A stretch of 64,000 bases of DNA from Rariglobus hedericola (lineage in GTDB: Bacteria; Verrucomicrobiota; Verrucomicrobiia; Opitutales; Opitutaceae): positions 541,001-605,000 of the forward strand of contig NZ_VMBG01000002.1 in NCBI RefSeq assembly GCF_007559335.1, read 5' to 3'. Both the position numbers and the translations under genes were made by a program. The notes under the pieces are model-generated. The model ran no database searches. It was not told where the DNA came from and saw nothing but the letters and a program-made list of their open reading frames with translations. Shown here piece after piece: positions 45,349 through 54,549 of this stretch. How positions within the stretch are numbered: the first letter of the stretch is position 1; each line of letters begins with the position of its first letter.

Positions 45349-45391
45349 GCGCGCCGGGGCGAGAATTCTGAAAATTCTCACGCCGGCGCGC
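45349..45391 (-). terminator. terminator after ftsK
   Basis: A long stem of about 19 bp (GCGCGCCGGGGCGAGAATT with its near complement, two mismatches) and a small loop. On the reverse strand it is followed by ATCTTTTTGG, a T-rich tail. It lies between the ftsK stop and the lipoprotein gene start. Confidence 0.8.
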
Positions 45392-45426
45392 GGGTGAAGG
45401 GCTGACTGCCGCGGAGGGCGTCTGGC

Positions 45427-47916
45427 TTAGATCGAGTCGAGATCCTTGAGGATTTCGCGCGGGCTGGAGCCGTTTTCGGGACCGACGATGCCCTTGTCTT
45501 CCATGAGGTCCATGATGCGGGCGGCGCGGTTGTAACCGATGCGCAGGCGGCGCTGGATCATCGAGGTCGAGGCGCGCTTGGTGGATTTGATGACGTCGAG
45601 CGCCTGGTTGAACAACTCCTCGTCGTCGCCCATGTCGCTGTCGCCACTTTCGGAGGATTCTTCTTCGCCGGCTGCGTCGCGATCGATCTGTTGCTGGACG
45701 GACGAGGCGTATTGGGGCGGGCCGTTCTTCTTGAGGAACTCGACGAAGTCCTGGACCTCTTCGTCGGAGACGAAGGCGCCTTGTGCACGCACGAGACGCG
45801 AGCTGCCGGGAGGCGAGAACAACATATCGCCGCGACCGATGAGCGTCTCGGCGCCTTTGCCATCGAGAATGGTGCGGGAGTCGATCTGCGAGGCGACTTG
45901 GAACGCGATACGCGAGGGCAAGTTGGCTTTGATGACGCCGGTGATGACGTTCACCGACGGGCGCTGCGTGGCGATGATGAGGTGGATGCCGGCGGCGCGG
46001 GCGAGCTGGGCGAGGCGGGCGATGCTGGTCTCGATCTCGGCGGGCGCGACCATCATGAGGTCGGCGAGTTCGTCGATGATGGCGACGATGTAGGGGAGTT
46101 TCTCGGGGATATCGAGACCGTCATCGGCGGCCAGCGGGTCCACACCGTCGAGGGATTGCTGGGCGTCGGCCGAAGGGAAATCGGCCGCGCCGGATTTCTT
46201 GCGGGTGTTGAAACCTGCGATGTTGCGCACGCCGACCTTGGCGAAGATCTGGTAGCGTTGTTCCATCTCGCCGAGCAGCCACTTAAGGGCGGCGGGGACC
46301 TTCTTCGGCTCGGTCACCACGGGGATGAGCATGTGCGGAAGGGTGTTGAAGACTTTGAGCTCAACGACCTTTGGATCCACCATGATGAGACGCAGGTCCT
46401 TCGGGCTTTTGCGATAGACGATGGAGGCGATGATGGAGTTGATGCACACCGATTTGCCCGAGCCGGTGGCACCGGCGATCAGGAGATGCGGCATCTTGGC
46501 GAGGTCGGAGATGAGCGGCTTGCCGGACACATCCTTGCCGAGCGCGATGGGAATCTCGGCCTTCGCGGACGACCAGTCTTCGGACTCAAGAATCTCGCGC
46601 ATGCCGACCGGCGTCGGGACGCGGTTGGGGATTTCCACGCCGACGGCGGCTTTGCCGGGAATCGGGGCGAGAATACGCACGGACTGCGCGCGCATGCCGA
46701 GGGCGATGTTCTTGTCGAGGCCGGCGATTTTTTCGACGCGCACGCCGGGAGCGGGAGCGACTTCGTAGCACGTGATCACCGGACCGACATGGATCTCGCC
46801 CGGGGTGACTGTGACGCCGAATTCGCCGAGAATGCGGACGAGGTCGGCCATGTTTTTGGCGTATTCTTCGTCGGTGCCGTCGGCGGAGGCGGCGGATTGT
46901 TCTTTCAGCAGCGAGAGCGAAGGGAACTCGTAGTTTTCCTCGATGAGCGGAACCGCGGGGGCCTTGGCCTTTTTGGTTTCCTCGGGTTTGACGATCGAGA
47001 CGGGGCCGAGGCCGGCGGGCAACGACTCGAGCGTGCCCTCGGGTTTGGCGGGGCCGCGATTGATGCGGGGCGCTACGGGAGCAACGGGCGGCGGCGTATC
47101 GACGGCGGCAACGATCGCGGCGGGTTTGGACTCGTCGTCGGTCTTCGGGGCGAAGGGCGAGGCGGTGTTGCCGGTGCGCGGCAGCGTGAGTTTTTTGTTG
47201 GGCGGCGGTGCGGCCACGATTGAGGCGGCGGGGGCGGCGGTCTTGGCCTCGATCTTGCGTTTATCGGCGCTGGCTTTGAGTTGAGCGCGGAGATCGGCGG
47301 CCTCGGCACGGACAGCGGCGCGGCGTTCGCGCCAAGCGTGGAAAGCGTGGATGAGCTTGTCAAACTCGGTGCCGATGTCGCGCACCAGAATGAAGACGAA
47401 GCCGAGAATGTAAGTGGTGCCGAGGAGCAGCACGGTGCCGAAGACTCCCAGCGTGTCCCTGAAGAGACCGGTGTAAACGAGATCGCCGAGCAATCCGCCG
47501 AGGCCTTCGGTGAAATACTGGGTTTTACCGAAGCTCGTGACCATCGAGGCGAGCGCCGATGCGCTGACGACGCAGATCACCATGGCGATGACGCGCGTGG
47601 CGGCGAACTGCTTGGCGTTGCGCAGCGCGAGATACGTCATCCAAAACAAAAACGGAGGCAGCAACCAGATGCTCACGCCGATGGTATGAATGGACCACCA
47701 AGTGAATTCGGCGCCGACGCTGCCGACGAGATTGGGGGCGGCCTGACGGAAATTGGTGCCCGTCTGGCGGCTTTGCTCAGGGTCGAAGTCCAGGAAGGCC
47801 ACGGTCACCAGCAGGCCGATCAGCAGGCACGAGCTTGCGGCGATCCACCGCGGACGGGTGCGCGGTGGCTGGAAGGACGGGACGGTGTTTACAGTTGAAC
47901 TCGCTGGCTTGGGCAT
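45427..47916 (-). CDS. ftsK: DNA translocase FtsK/SpoIIIE
   Basis: An 829-residue protein. Four membrane helices lie in the first 200 residues (WIAASSCLLIGLLVTVAF and three more), followed by a Lys/Ala/Pro-rich linker (about 210-335). The FtsK motor follows: the beta-rich part, Walker A GATGSGKS near 478 and Walker B IDELADLM near 610. A C-terminal gamma winged helix (STKRASTSMIQRRLRIGYNR) recognises KOPS-like polar sequences. The protein pumps chromosome ends at the division septum and activates XerCD. The ATG at 47916 was chosen; 32 upstream in-frame residues lack similarity. A membrane-less paralogue is at 54550. Confidence 0.95.
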   Translation of the reverse strand: MPKPASSTVNTVPSFQPPRTRPRWIAASSCLLIGLLVTVAFLDFDPEQSRQTGTNFRQAAPNLVGSVGAEFTWWSIHTIGVSIWLLPPFLFWMTYLALRNAKQFAATRVIAMVICVVSASALASMVTSFGKTQYFTEGLGGLLGDLVYTGLFRDTLGVFGTVLLLGTTYILGFVFILVRDIGTEFDKLIHAFHAWRERRAAVRAEAADLRAQLKASADKRKIEAKTAAPAASIVAAPPPNKKLTLPRTGNTASPFAPKTDDESKPAAIVAAVDTPPPVAPVAPRINRGPAKPEGTLESLPAGLGPVSIVKPEETKKAKAPAVPLIEENYEFPSLSLLKEQSAASADGTDEEYAKNMADLVRILGEFGVTVTPGEIHVGPVITCYEVAPAPGVRVEKIAGLDKNIALGMRAQSVRILAPIPGKAAVGVEIPNRVPTPVGMREILESEDWSSAKAEIPIALGKDVSGKPLISDLAKMPHLLIAGATGSGKSVCINSIIASIVYRKSPKDLRLIMVDPKVVELKVFNTLPHMLIPVVTEPKKVPAALKWLLGEMEQRYQIFAKVGVRNIAGFNTRKKSGAADFPSADAQQSLDGVDPLAADDGLDIPEKLPYIVAIIDELADLMMVAPAEIETSIARLAQLARAAGIHLIIATQRPSVNVITGVIKANLPSRIAFQVASQIDSRTILDGKGAETLIGRGDMLFSPPGSSRLVRAQGAFVSDEEVQDFVEFLKKNGPPQYASSVQQQIDRDAAGEEESSESGDSDMGDDEELFNQALDVIKSTKRASTSMIQRRLRIGYNRAARIMDLMEDKGIVGPENGSSPREILKDLDSI

Positions 47917-48020
47917 GTGTTTTTCGGCCTTGGAATGCCGGACTAATTCCACGGCAACGTTTCCCTCGGTCAAACGCAATATCCCCCTGTTCCCATTTCT
48001 CGCTAAACGCAAAATTTACC

Positions 48021-48968
48021 ATGTCATCGTTTCTTCGTTTAAAACCTCTCTATCAGGATCGCGTGTGGGGCGGCCGTGCACTCGAAAGCGCGCTCGACCG
48101 GACGCTGCCGCCGGATCGTCCCATCGGTGAAAGCTGGGAGATCGTTGATCGCCCCGAGGCACAATCCGTCTTGAGTGGCGGGGAATTTGACGGCCGGACT
48201 TTGCGCGAAGTCATTGCGGGCAACACCGCCGCGATCATGGGCCCGCAGTGGCCGGCGGATCGCCCGTTTCCGATTCTGGTGAAATGGCTCGATTGCAAAG
48301 AGCGTCTCAGCCTTCAGGTGCATCCGCCTGCTGCGGTTGCGCCGGAGTTGAAGGGCGAGCCGAAGACCGAGAACTGGTATATCGCCGCATGCGAACCCGG
48401 TTCTAAGCTCATCGTCGGCCTGAAGAGGGGCGTCACACGCACGCAGTTTGAAAAGGCGCTCACCGACCTCACGCTCGAGGACTGCGTGCATCGTTTTCCG
48501 GTGAAAGCCGGTGATTCGATTCTCGTGCACAGCGGCCAGATCCATGCGATCGACGGCGGAAATCTCATTCTCGAGATCCAGCAAAACTCCGACACGACCT
48601 ATCGCGTTTACGATTGGGGCCGCGTCGGTCTCGATGGCAAACCCCGCGCGATGCACGTCGAACAATCGTTGAAATCCATCAAGTGGGACGATTTCGAGCC
48701 CGAGCCGATCCGTGGCGTGCGCGCTCCGGCAACTATCGCGAACGCGAAGGAGTTCCGCATTCGCCGCGTGCCGCTGGCCGAGCGTGCAGAGCTCACGTTT
48801 GAAGCCGGTGAACAGCCGCGCATCCTCAGCGTCGTCGAGGGCAAGCTGATCACGCCCGACGGCGAAGTGCTTACCCGGGGCGATAATATCATCATCCCTT
48901 ACTCGGTAAAAAATTCATTTATCGCGCAAAGTGACACGCTTACGCTAGTCACCGAGAACTTTTGCTGA
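48021..48968 (+). CDS. manA: mannose-6-phosphate isomerase, class I (ManA/Pmi type)
   Basis: A 315-residue zinc isomerase. The N-terminus LKPLYQDRVWGGRALESAL is typical of the short Firmicutes-style ManA. Zinc ligands are visible in LSLQVHPPAA (Gln and His, about 93-98) and HSGQIHAIDGG (His, near 175-180), with Glu in the region between (PKTENWYIA). It converts fructose-6-phosphate and mannose-6-phosphate. The start at 48021 was chosen; the frame runs 186 bases further upstream with no similarity. It is divergent from ftsK. Confidence 0.92.
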   Translation: MSSFLRLKPLYQDRVWGGRALESALDRTLPPDRPIGESWEIVDRPEAQSVLSGGEFDGRTLREVIAGNTAAIMGPQWPADRPFPILVKWLDCKERLSLQVHPPAAVAPELKGEPKTENWYIAACEPGSKLIVGLKRGVTRTQFEKALTDLTLEDCVHRFPVKAGDSILVHSGQIHAIDGGNLILEIQQNSDTTYRVYDWGRVGLDGKPRAMHVEQSLKSIKWDDFEPEPIRGVRAPATIANAKEFRIRRVPLAERAELTFEAGEQPRILSVVEGKLITPDGEVLTRGDNIIIPYSVKNSFIAQSDTLTLVTENFC

Positions 48969-48990
48969 CAGCTTATGGTTAGAAATAGCC

Positions 48991-49794
48991 ATGCAACTGA
49001 AGCACTCACGCTCAACAGCCGGGGGAGGAGCCCTCATCCAGATCATGATGTTTCTGGTGTGCGCGTTCGCCATGCTGGGGATGGGCTGGATGCTGTTGTT
49101 GCCGGGTTTGTTCACGAGTGTGATTGAAAACCGCACGGGCTTCGCGGCCCGCGTTGATTCGTTTTACGCCAACCCGTTCACCGCCGAAGTGCGCATGCGC
49201 GGACTGGTCGTCGCGAATCCGGCGGGCTTTGGTGAAAGCGAATTTCTTGAGGTGCGCGAGTTCACGGCCCAAGCGGACCTGTTTTCGCTTTTGGGCAGCA
49301 AGCCCGTGCTCGACATGAGCACCGTCGACGTGGCTCGCATCACCGTCGTCACCAATGCGCGCGGCTCGAACAACCTCGACTTGATGTATCGCCGCCTGGC
49401 CGTCACGTCGCCTTCCGAGAAAAAAGCGAAAACCGCCGCCGGCTCCAAATCTGCCGCCGGTTCGCCGCTGCAGTTTCTCGTTCGCGATCTCGATGTCCGT
49501 CTCAATGAAGTGATCGTGAGGGATGAACGCCCTGGGAAAAGCGCCGAGACGGTGCACCAGCTCGCCTTCCAGCGCAGCTACCGGAATGTCACGCCGGCCA
49601 CGAAATTTAACGCCGATTTGCCTCCTGCCGTGGCCGCCGCCGGCAAAAATATCGGCGAGATGCTTACCGGTGATCTCAAAGAGCTGGTGACCAACGCGAC
49701 CCAGCCCATTGACCGACGCACCTACGCTTGGGGCGACAAGCGGGAAAAGTCGGGAGAAAGCGCCAGGAAACTTGAAGAACAGCCGAAGCCTTGA
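48991..49794 (+). CDS. AsmA/DUF748-like membrane-anchored protein
   Basis: A 267-residue protein with one N-terminal helix (about 17-40, IMMFLVCAFAMLGMGWMLLL). The following region has the strand pattern FAARVDSFYANPFTAEVRMRG, LVVANPAGFGESEFLEVREF and KPVLDMSTVDVARITVV, as in AsmA-type envelope proteins that bridge periplasm and lipids. It is shorter than AsmA and lacks the repeated beta-taco region, so this is a mini-form. The grpE gene follows after 15 bases, so it may share that transcript. The name is by resemblance only. Confidence 0.65.
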   Translation: MQLKHSRSTAGGGALIQIMMFLVCAFAMLGMGWMLLLPGLFTSVIENRTGFAARVDSFYANPFTAEVRMRGLVVANPAGFGESEFLEVREFTAQADLFSLLGSKPVLDMSTVDVARITVVTNARGSNNLDLMYRRLAVTSPSEKKAKTAAGSKSAAGSPLQFLVRDLDVRLNEVIVRDERPGKSAETVHQLAFQRSYRNVTPATKFNADLPPAVAAAGKNIGEMLTGDLKELVTNATQPIDRRTYAWGDKREKSGESARKLEEQPKP

Positions 49795-49809
49795 TTTGGT
49801 GGGCGGTTC

Positions 49810-50379
49810 ATGAACGAGACAGAACCGACCAACCCAGATCCGCAGACCACCACTTCCGCCGATAATGTCGCGCCCGAGGCTCCCGCCGCCGGTCCCGACC
49901 TGAGTGAGCAGCTTGCCGCCGCGAAGAAAGAATCGGCCGACAACTACGACCGTTACGTCCGCTCGGTCGCCGATCTTGATAATCACCGTCGCCGCACCGT
50001 CCGCGAAAAAGATGAGCTCCGTCAATTCGCCTCATCGCGCGTGCTCGAAGACCTCCTGCCCGTGATCGACAATCTCGGTCTCGGCCTCGCCGCCGCCAAG
50101 GCGCCCAACGCCGATTTGAAGACGCTCGTCGGTGGTATTTCGATGGTGGCCGAGCAGCTCAAGTCATCGCTCGCGAGCCACGGCCTCAAAGAGGTCAATC
50201 CCGTCGCCCAGCCCTTCGATCCGAATTTGCACGAGGCGATCTCGCAGCAGCCCAGCGCCGATGTCGCTGAAGGCTCCGTCGTCACCGTGGTGCGCGTTGG
50301 CTTCACCCTGAACGGTCGCTTGCTGCGTCCCGCCTCGGTGATTGTTTCCACCGGCCCCGCCACCGAGCAGTCCGCCTAA
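49810..50379 (+). CDS. grpE: nucleotide exchange factor GrpE
   Basis: A 189-residue GrpE. An acidic disordered N-terminus (about 1-35) is followed by the coiled-coil helix (about 37-85, ESADNYDRYVRSVADLDNHR) and the C-terminal beta domain with NPVAQPFDPNLHEAISQQPS and GFTLNGRLLRPASVIVS, both GrpE signatures. It releases ADP from DnaK and pairs with dnaJ 9 bases downstream. dnaK is not in the window. No CIRCE element was found ahead of it. Confidence 0.95.
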   Translation: MNETEPTNPDPQTTTSADNVAPEAPAAGPDLSEQLAAAKKESADNYDRYVRSVADLDNHRRRTVREKDELRQFASSRVLEDLLPVIDNLGLGLAAAKAPNADLKTLVGGISMVAEQLKSSLASHGLKEVNPVAQPFDPNLHEAISQQPSADVAEGSVVTVVRVGFTLNGRLLRPASVIVSTGPATEQSA

Positions 50380-50388
50380 CCAAACCGT

Positions 50389-51561
50389 ATGGCTGCCCAA
50401 CAAGATTATTACGAACTCCTCAGCGTGGCCAAAGGCGCCACGGATGAGGAGCTGAAGAAGGCCTATCGCAAGAAGGCCGTGCAGTTCCACCCGGACAAAA
50501 ACCCGGGCAACAAGGAAGCGGAGGAGATGTTCAAGAAAGTCTCCGAAGCCTACGAAGTCCTCAAAGACCCGCAGAAACGCGCGGCCTATGATCGCTACGG
50601 CCATGCCGCCTTCCAGCAAGGTGGCGGTGCCGGTCCGCGCGGACCTGGCGGCGGCGGTGGTGGCGGCGGTTTCCACGATCCCTTCGATATCTTCCGTGAC
50701 GTCTTTGGCGGTCAAGGTGGCGGCGGCGGTGGTGGTGGCGGTATTTTCGAAGACATGTTTGGCGGTGGAGGCGGTGGCCGTGGTGGCGACCGCGACGGTG
50801 CCGACTTGCGCTACGATTTGGAAATCTCCCTCGAAGAAGCCGCCAAGGGCATCGAGAAGGAAATCTCCTTCCGCAAGGCGATGACGTGCGAACGCTGCGA
50901 CGGTAGTGGTGCCGAGCCCGGCTCGAAAAAAGTCACCTGCCCGACGTGCAAAGGCCACGGCCAGGTCCGTCGCAGCGGCGGTATCATCACGTTCACACAA
51001 GCGTGCCCGACGTGCGGCGGCAGTGGCCAAAAAATCGAGAAGCCGTGCACCGCGTGCCGTGGCGAAGGCCGCACCGCGAAGGCCACCAAGGTCAACGTGC
51101 GCATCCCTGCGGGCGTCGAAACCGGTTCGCGTCTCCGCTCCAGCGGCAACGGCGAGGCCGGCATGGCGGGCGGTCAATCGGGCGATCTCTACATCGTGAT
51201 CAACGTTCGCGAGCACGAGCTCTTCGAGCGTCATGGTAACGATCTCTTCTGCGAGATCCCGATCAAGTTCACCCTCGCTTCACTCGGCGGCAGCATCGAA
51301 GTGCCCACGCTCTCCGGCAAAGCGTCGCTGAAGATTCCGGTCGGCACGCAAAGCGGCACCACCTTCCGACTCAAGGGCAAGGGCATGCCGTCCCTGCGCG
51401 GCGGCTCGCCGGGCGACCAACTCCTGCGCGTGCAGGTGGAAGTCCCTCAATCGCTCACCGCCGAGCAGCGCAAGCTCCTCGAAGAGTTCGCCAAGGTGAG
51501 CGGCGATGCCGATGAACCCACCTCGAAGAGCTTCTTCGAGAAGGCCAAGAAGTTCTTCTAA
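50389..51561 (+). CDS. dnaJ: chaperone DnaJ
   Basis: A 390-residue DnaJ. The J domain (1-70) contains the HPD tripeptide ([10 protein letters not shown]) that stimulates DnaK. A long Gly-rich linker (about 75-135) follows, then the zinc-binding domain with four CxxCxGxG repeats ([32 protein letters not shown]) and the C-terminal substrate-binding domains ending in a Phe-rich tail. All eight zinc cysteines are present. It acts with GrpE upstream. The Gly runs in the linker are longer than in E. coli DnaJ. Confidence 0.96.
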   Translation: MAAQQDYYELLSVAKGATDEELKKAYRKKAVQFHPDKNPGNKEAEEMFKKVSEAYEVLKDPQKRAAYDRYGHAAFQQGGGAGPRGPGGGGGGGGFHDPFDIFRDVFGGQGGGGGGGGGIFEDMFGGGGGGRGGDRDGADLRYDLEISLEEAAKGIEKEISFRKAMTCERCDGSGAEPGSKKVTCPTCKGHGQVRRSGGIITFTQACPTCGGSGQKIEKPCTACRGEGRTAKATKVNVRIPAGVETGSRLRSSGNGEAGMAGGQSGDLYIVINVREHELFERHGNDLFCEIPIKFTLASLGGSIEVPTLSGKASLKIPVGTQSGTTFRLKGKGMPSLRGGSPGDQLLRVQVEVPQSLTAEQRKLLEEFAKVSGDADEPTSKSFFEKAKKFF

Positions 51562-51583
51562 GCCTCCGTCCTCTCCGAAAATC

Positions 51584-52162
51584 ATGCGCGTCGTCATCCT
51601 CGGTTCCGGTCGCGGCTCCAATGCCGAAGCCATCCTGCTCGCGAAAGCCGCCGGCAAACTCGGCCGGGCCGAGGTCGTGCAGATTTTCGCGGACAAACCC
51701 GACGCGGGCATCCTCGCGCTCGGGCCGCGTTTCGGCGTGCCGGCGACGTTTCTCGATGCCGCTCCGTTCAAGACGAAGCTCGATGGCTCCGCCGAACAGC
51801 ACTACATCGCAGCGATCAGCTCGTGTCAGCCCGACTTGATCGTGCTCGCGGGCTTCATGCGCGTCATCAAGCCGGGTTTTCTCACGGCATTCGCCGGAAA
51901 AATCATCAACCTCCACCCGAGCTTGCTGCCAAGTTTTCCCGGTCTCGACGGTATCGGCCAGGCTTGGCGCCGTGGTGTGAAAATCGCCGGCTGCACCGTG
52001 CACTACGTGACGCAGGAAGTGGATGGTGGCCCGATCATCGATCAGGCTGCGGTGCACGTGGAGGCGGAGGATACGCCGGATAGTTTCGCGGATAAAATCC
52101 ACGCGGCCGAACACGCATTGCTGCCGGCGGTGATCGCTCGTTTGAGCGAAAAGAAAGCCTGA
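51584..52162 (+). CDS. purN: phosphoribosylglycinamide formyltransferase PurN
   Basis: A 192-residue enzyme of the purine pathway that formylates glycinamide ribonucleotide using 10-formyltetrahydrofolate. The phosphate-binding GSGRGSN is at 7-13, the catalytic set includes Asn and His in INLHPSLLPSFPG (near 105), and the catalytic Asp is in VDGGPII. The ATG at 51584 was chosen at MRVVILGSGRGS; the frame opens 78 bases upstream within the dnaJ 3' end and is Ser/Arg-rich antifeature. It follows dnaJ by 22 bases. Confidence 0.95.
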   Translation: MRVVILGSGRGSNAEAILLAKAAGKLGRAEVVQIFADKPDAGILALGPRFGVPATFLDAAPFKTKLDGSAEQHYIAAISSCQPDLIVLAGFMRVIKPGFLTAFAGKIINLHPSLLPSFPGLDGIGQAWRRGVKIAGCTVHYVTQEVDGGPIIDQAAVHVEAEDTPDSFADKIHAAEHALLPAVIARLSEKKA

Positions 52163-52172
52163 GCGGCTTTCC

Positions 52173-52568
52173 TTACGACGCGCTGCCGTGCAGCACGGCT
52201 TTCGCGGTGCCGGCGGCGTCGACTGTCTCGATCAATTGCACCTCAAGCTGCGCGCCTTGGGCGGCCAGCAAGGTGCGGAGGGCGTCCGGCGAGTCGTGAG
52301 TTTCCACGCGGACCTGGCCCTGCTGACGATACGTCACGCGGTAGCCGGTTTCATCGGACTCCAGCTTGCGGAGTTTGTCCTTCGCGGCGGCGGCGCGGGC
52401 GGGAGCTTTGCGTTTCACGCGCTGGTCCGACGGCAGCGCGGGGCGCGTGAACGGATACGGCTCACGCAGCAAGGCGGACACGGCGCCCTCGATCTCGTGA
52501 ATACGCACGAACAGCGCCTCACGTTGGAGGAGCAGCGCGTTGATGCGAATTTGAGAATCGGCCGACAT
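52173..52568 (-). CDS. small coiled-coil protein A of the FtsK2 operon
   Basis: A 131-residue protein with an N-terminal helix (RINALLLQREALFVRIHEIE), then PYPFTRPALPSD, a basic Lys/Arg/Ala-rich stretch (about 52-70) and a C-terminal alpha/beta part. The helix plus PxPFxxPxL layout is shared with the 115-residue protein encoded just upstream, so the two look like paralogues. It is the last gene of the reverse-strand operon that begins with the soluble FtsK. Basic character suggests nucleic-acid contact; no family recognised. Confidence 0.65.
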   Translation of the reverse strand: MSADSQIRINALLLQREALFVRIHEIEGAVSALLREPYPFTRPALPSDQRVKRKAPARAAAAKDKLRKLESDETGYRVTYRQQGQVRVETHDSPDALRTLLAAQGAQLEVQLIETVDAAGTAKAVLHGSAS

Positions 52569-52589
52569 CTGAAAACAAAAGCCGGCGGA

Positions 52590-52937
52590 TCAGGATTCGT
52601 CGGTCGAAGCGGAGTCGTCGGAGTCCGCAGTGTCTTCGTCGGCGCCGGTGTTCGCGGCGGTGCGGGCGGGCTTTTTGGCGGCGCCGCGCGTGACGGTGTC
52701 GGCCTTCGGATCGAAGCCGGCGACGGCGAGAGGAGGCGCAGGGAAGGGGAACGCGCCGGTTTCGCCGAGGACGTCTTCGACCTGGGTTTCGAGTTCGGCG
52801 ATGCGTTCGTAGGCGCGCTGACGCTCCTCGATGAGGAGATCGATCTTTACGCGGGCTTCGTGGGCCTGACGGATGACCTCGGCATCGGCGCCGAGGACGA
52901 TGTCGCGGAAGGAGAGGGATGCGGTTTTTTTAGCCAT
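52590..52937 (-). CDS. small coiled-coil protein B of the FtsK2 operon
   Basis: A 115-residue protein with an N-terminal coiled coil (VIRQAHEARVKIDLLIEERQ to about residue 57), then AFPFPAPPLAVAGFD and an acidic, Ala/Thr/Asp-rich disordered tail. It lies 5 bases downstream of the LRV protein gene and 21 bases upstream of its likely paralogue. The acidic tail contrasts with the basic stretch in the neighbour, so the two may bind each other. No family recognised. Confidence 0.65.
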   Translation of the reverse strand: MAKKTASLSFRDIVLGADAEVIRQAHEARVKIDLLIEERQRAYERIAELETQVEDVLGETGAFPFPAPPLAVAGFDPKADTVTRGAAKKPARTAANTGADEDTADSDDSASTDES

Positions 52938-52942
52938 GGTGA

Positions 52943-54520
52943 TTACTGCCAGAAAATGCGTTTGAGTTTATTGAGAAGGTCGGGCGCCTCGGGGCGCTCT
53001 TGGGATGTCGCTGGAGCGGATGCTCGCGGCGGGGCGGACACAGTCGGACGTGGCGGCGCCACGTCAATGGCGGTTTGCCGGACAGGCGTGGCGCGCACGA
53101 CCACCGGAGGCATGGGCGGGAGTGCTTTTGCAGCCGCAGTCTGACGGGCGTTGGCCTCGCGGCCGGCCCATACTTCGCGAGCGGCATCGGCGACTTCTTG
53201 CGAGGAATCGGTTGCGCGATCCTGCAGTAATTCGTCAGGCGCGTTGGCGTGGCGCAGCGCGGCGATGCGCACGACCGGTGCGGCATCACGGGCCAGATCA
53301 TACATGTCGGCCCGCCGCCAGGCCGGGCAGGCGCTCACCGCGAGCACGCGCACGGTGGGCAGCGGATCGGCGAGCAAGATCTTGGCGGTTTCCAAGTCGA
53401 GACGCAGATCGGTGCGGCCTTGAATGGCCCAGTGGCGGCGAAAATCGGGGCTGTGCACGAGGAGGAATTGCACGAGCTGTTCACTCAAATTCTCGCGATA
53501 CGCGAGGGCGGCGAGCACCGCGGGTTGGCGTGTGGCGGCGAGTTCTTCGACGAGATCGGACGGCATGGCGGGATTGCCAGCGAGTGCTTCGCATACGGTT
53601 TCCTCGGCGAGCGAGGTGAAGTAGCGGGCGATGGTTTCGTCGAGGGAAAGATTCGCCGCGAGGGCGGTGCGGGTGGCGAGGTCGGAGTCGCGGGCGAGCA
53701 GGCTTTGCAGCGGGCGCGAAAGCTGCGGGCGTGCAGCGACCCAGGCGCGCTCGTCGGGCTCGCCGCGCGTGGCGAGAAACAGGAGGTCGACATCATCGAG
53801 GTCGAGATCCGTGCGGGCCAGGCGGCGCACTGCGGCGTGCGGTGAACGCAGCAACGTGTGGTTCACCTCGGCGGGAAGGGCTTTGCGCTGAAGCAATGCG
53901 AGTTGGACGTCCTCCTCGTCACCGGCGGCCCAGCCGAGCAACAAATCCTCCTCGGCGGTCACGGAGGCCACGGTGTGCACGCGGACGACGGCGCAGGCAT
54001 CGGCACCGAGCACGAGTGCGGCGGGCGCGGGCAGGGCGGATTGTGCGGCGAGGCGCAAGCGGACGGACGGATCCGCATCCACGACGAGCACGGCTTGGTG
54101 CGGCAGGCGCAGCGAAGAATTGCCGGCGAGCGAGCGGCGCACCTCGGGATCGGCGTCGGTGGTAAGAGTGAAAAGCTCACGCGCGGGCAGTTGCGGATGC
54201 GCAGCGGCTTGGGCGCGGACGCCGGCGTTTTCGTGCGCGGCGAACTGGCTCATCAAGTGCGGTGGCGTGCGGGGATTTGTCGCGAGATGCGCGAGCACCG
54301 CAGGCGCGGCACCGACGGCGAGTGTTTCCAGCAGATGACTCGGCGACAGCGGATAACTGGCGACGAATTCGAGTGCTTCGGGGGTGTTGGGTAGCGCGGC
54401 AAGATCCTGGAGCAGACGCGAGGGAATCGGTGGCTTGCGCAAGGCGGCGGACGTGCGCCGCACGCCATCGCTGCGGATGCGGGCGAGCAAGGTTTCGACG
54501 GTGAGAGTTTCGGCGGACAT
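52943..54520 (-). CDS. leucine-rich-variant/HEAT-like repeat protein
   Basis: A 525-residue, all-helical repeat protein. Units of about 23-24 residues recur in the form xxLAxNPxxPxxLLxxLAxxxxxxVR, for example VRRSLAGNSSLRLPHQAVLV and VRLRLAAQSALPAPAALVLG; this fits the LRV family of the HEAT superfamily. The C-terminus (about 455-515) is a Pro/Ala-rich tail. LRV/HEAT solenoids usually act as binding scaffolds. It follows the soluble FtsK gene by 29 bases and precedes two small genes, so a scaffold for that ATPase is inferred. Confidence 0.8.
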   Translation of the reverse strand: MSAETLTVETLLARIRSDGVRRTSAALRKPPIPSRLLQDLAALPNTPEALEFVASYPLSPSHLLETLAVGAAPAVLAHLATNPRTPPHLMSQFAAHENAGVRAQAAAHPQLPARELFTLTTDADPEVRRSLAGNSSLRLPHQAVLVVDADPSVRLRLAAQSALPAPAALVLGADACAVVRVHTVASVTAEEDLLLGWAAGDEEDVQLALLQRKALPAEVNHTLLRSPHAAVRRLARTDLDLDDVDLLFLATRGEPDERAWVAARPQLSRPLQSLLARDSDLATRTALAANLSLDETIARYFTSLAEETVCEALAGNPAMPSDLVEELAATRQPAVLAALAYRENLSEQLVQFLLVHSPDFRRHWAIQGRTDLRLDLETAKILLADPLPTVRVLAVSACPAWRRADMYDLARDAAPVVRIAALRHANAPDELLQDRATDSSQEVADAAREVWAGREANARQTAAAKALPPMPPVVVRATPVRQTAIDVAPPRPTVSAPPRASAPATSQERPEAPDLLNKLKRIFWQ

Positions 54521-54549
54521 CGGTGTGTAGTTTATTTTTGATTACACAA

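Noticed and set aside
49700..49810. CIRCE or other heat-shock operator before grpE-dnaJ
   Set aside because: No TTAGCACTC-type inverted repeat is visible upstream of grpE or its preceding gene.
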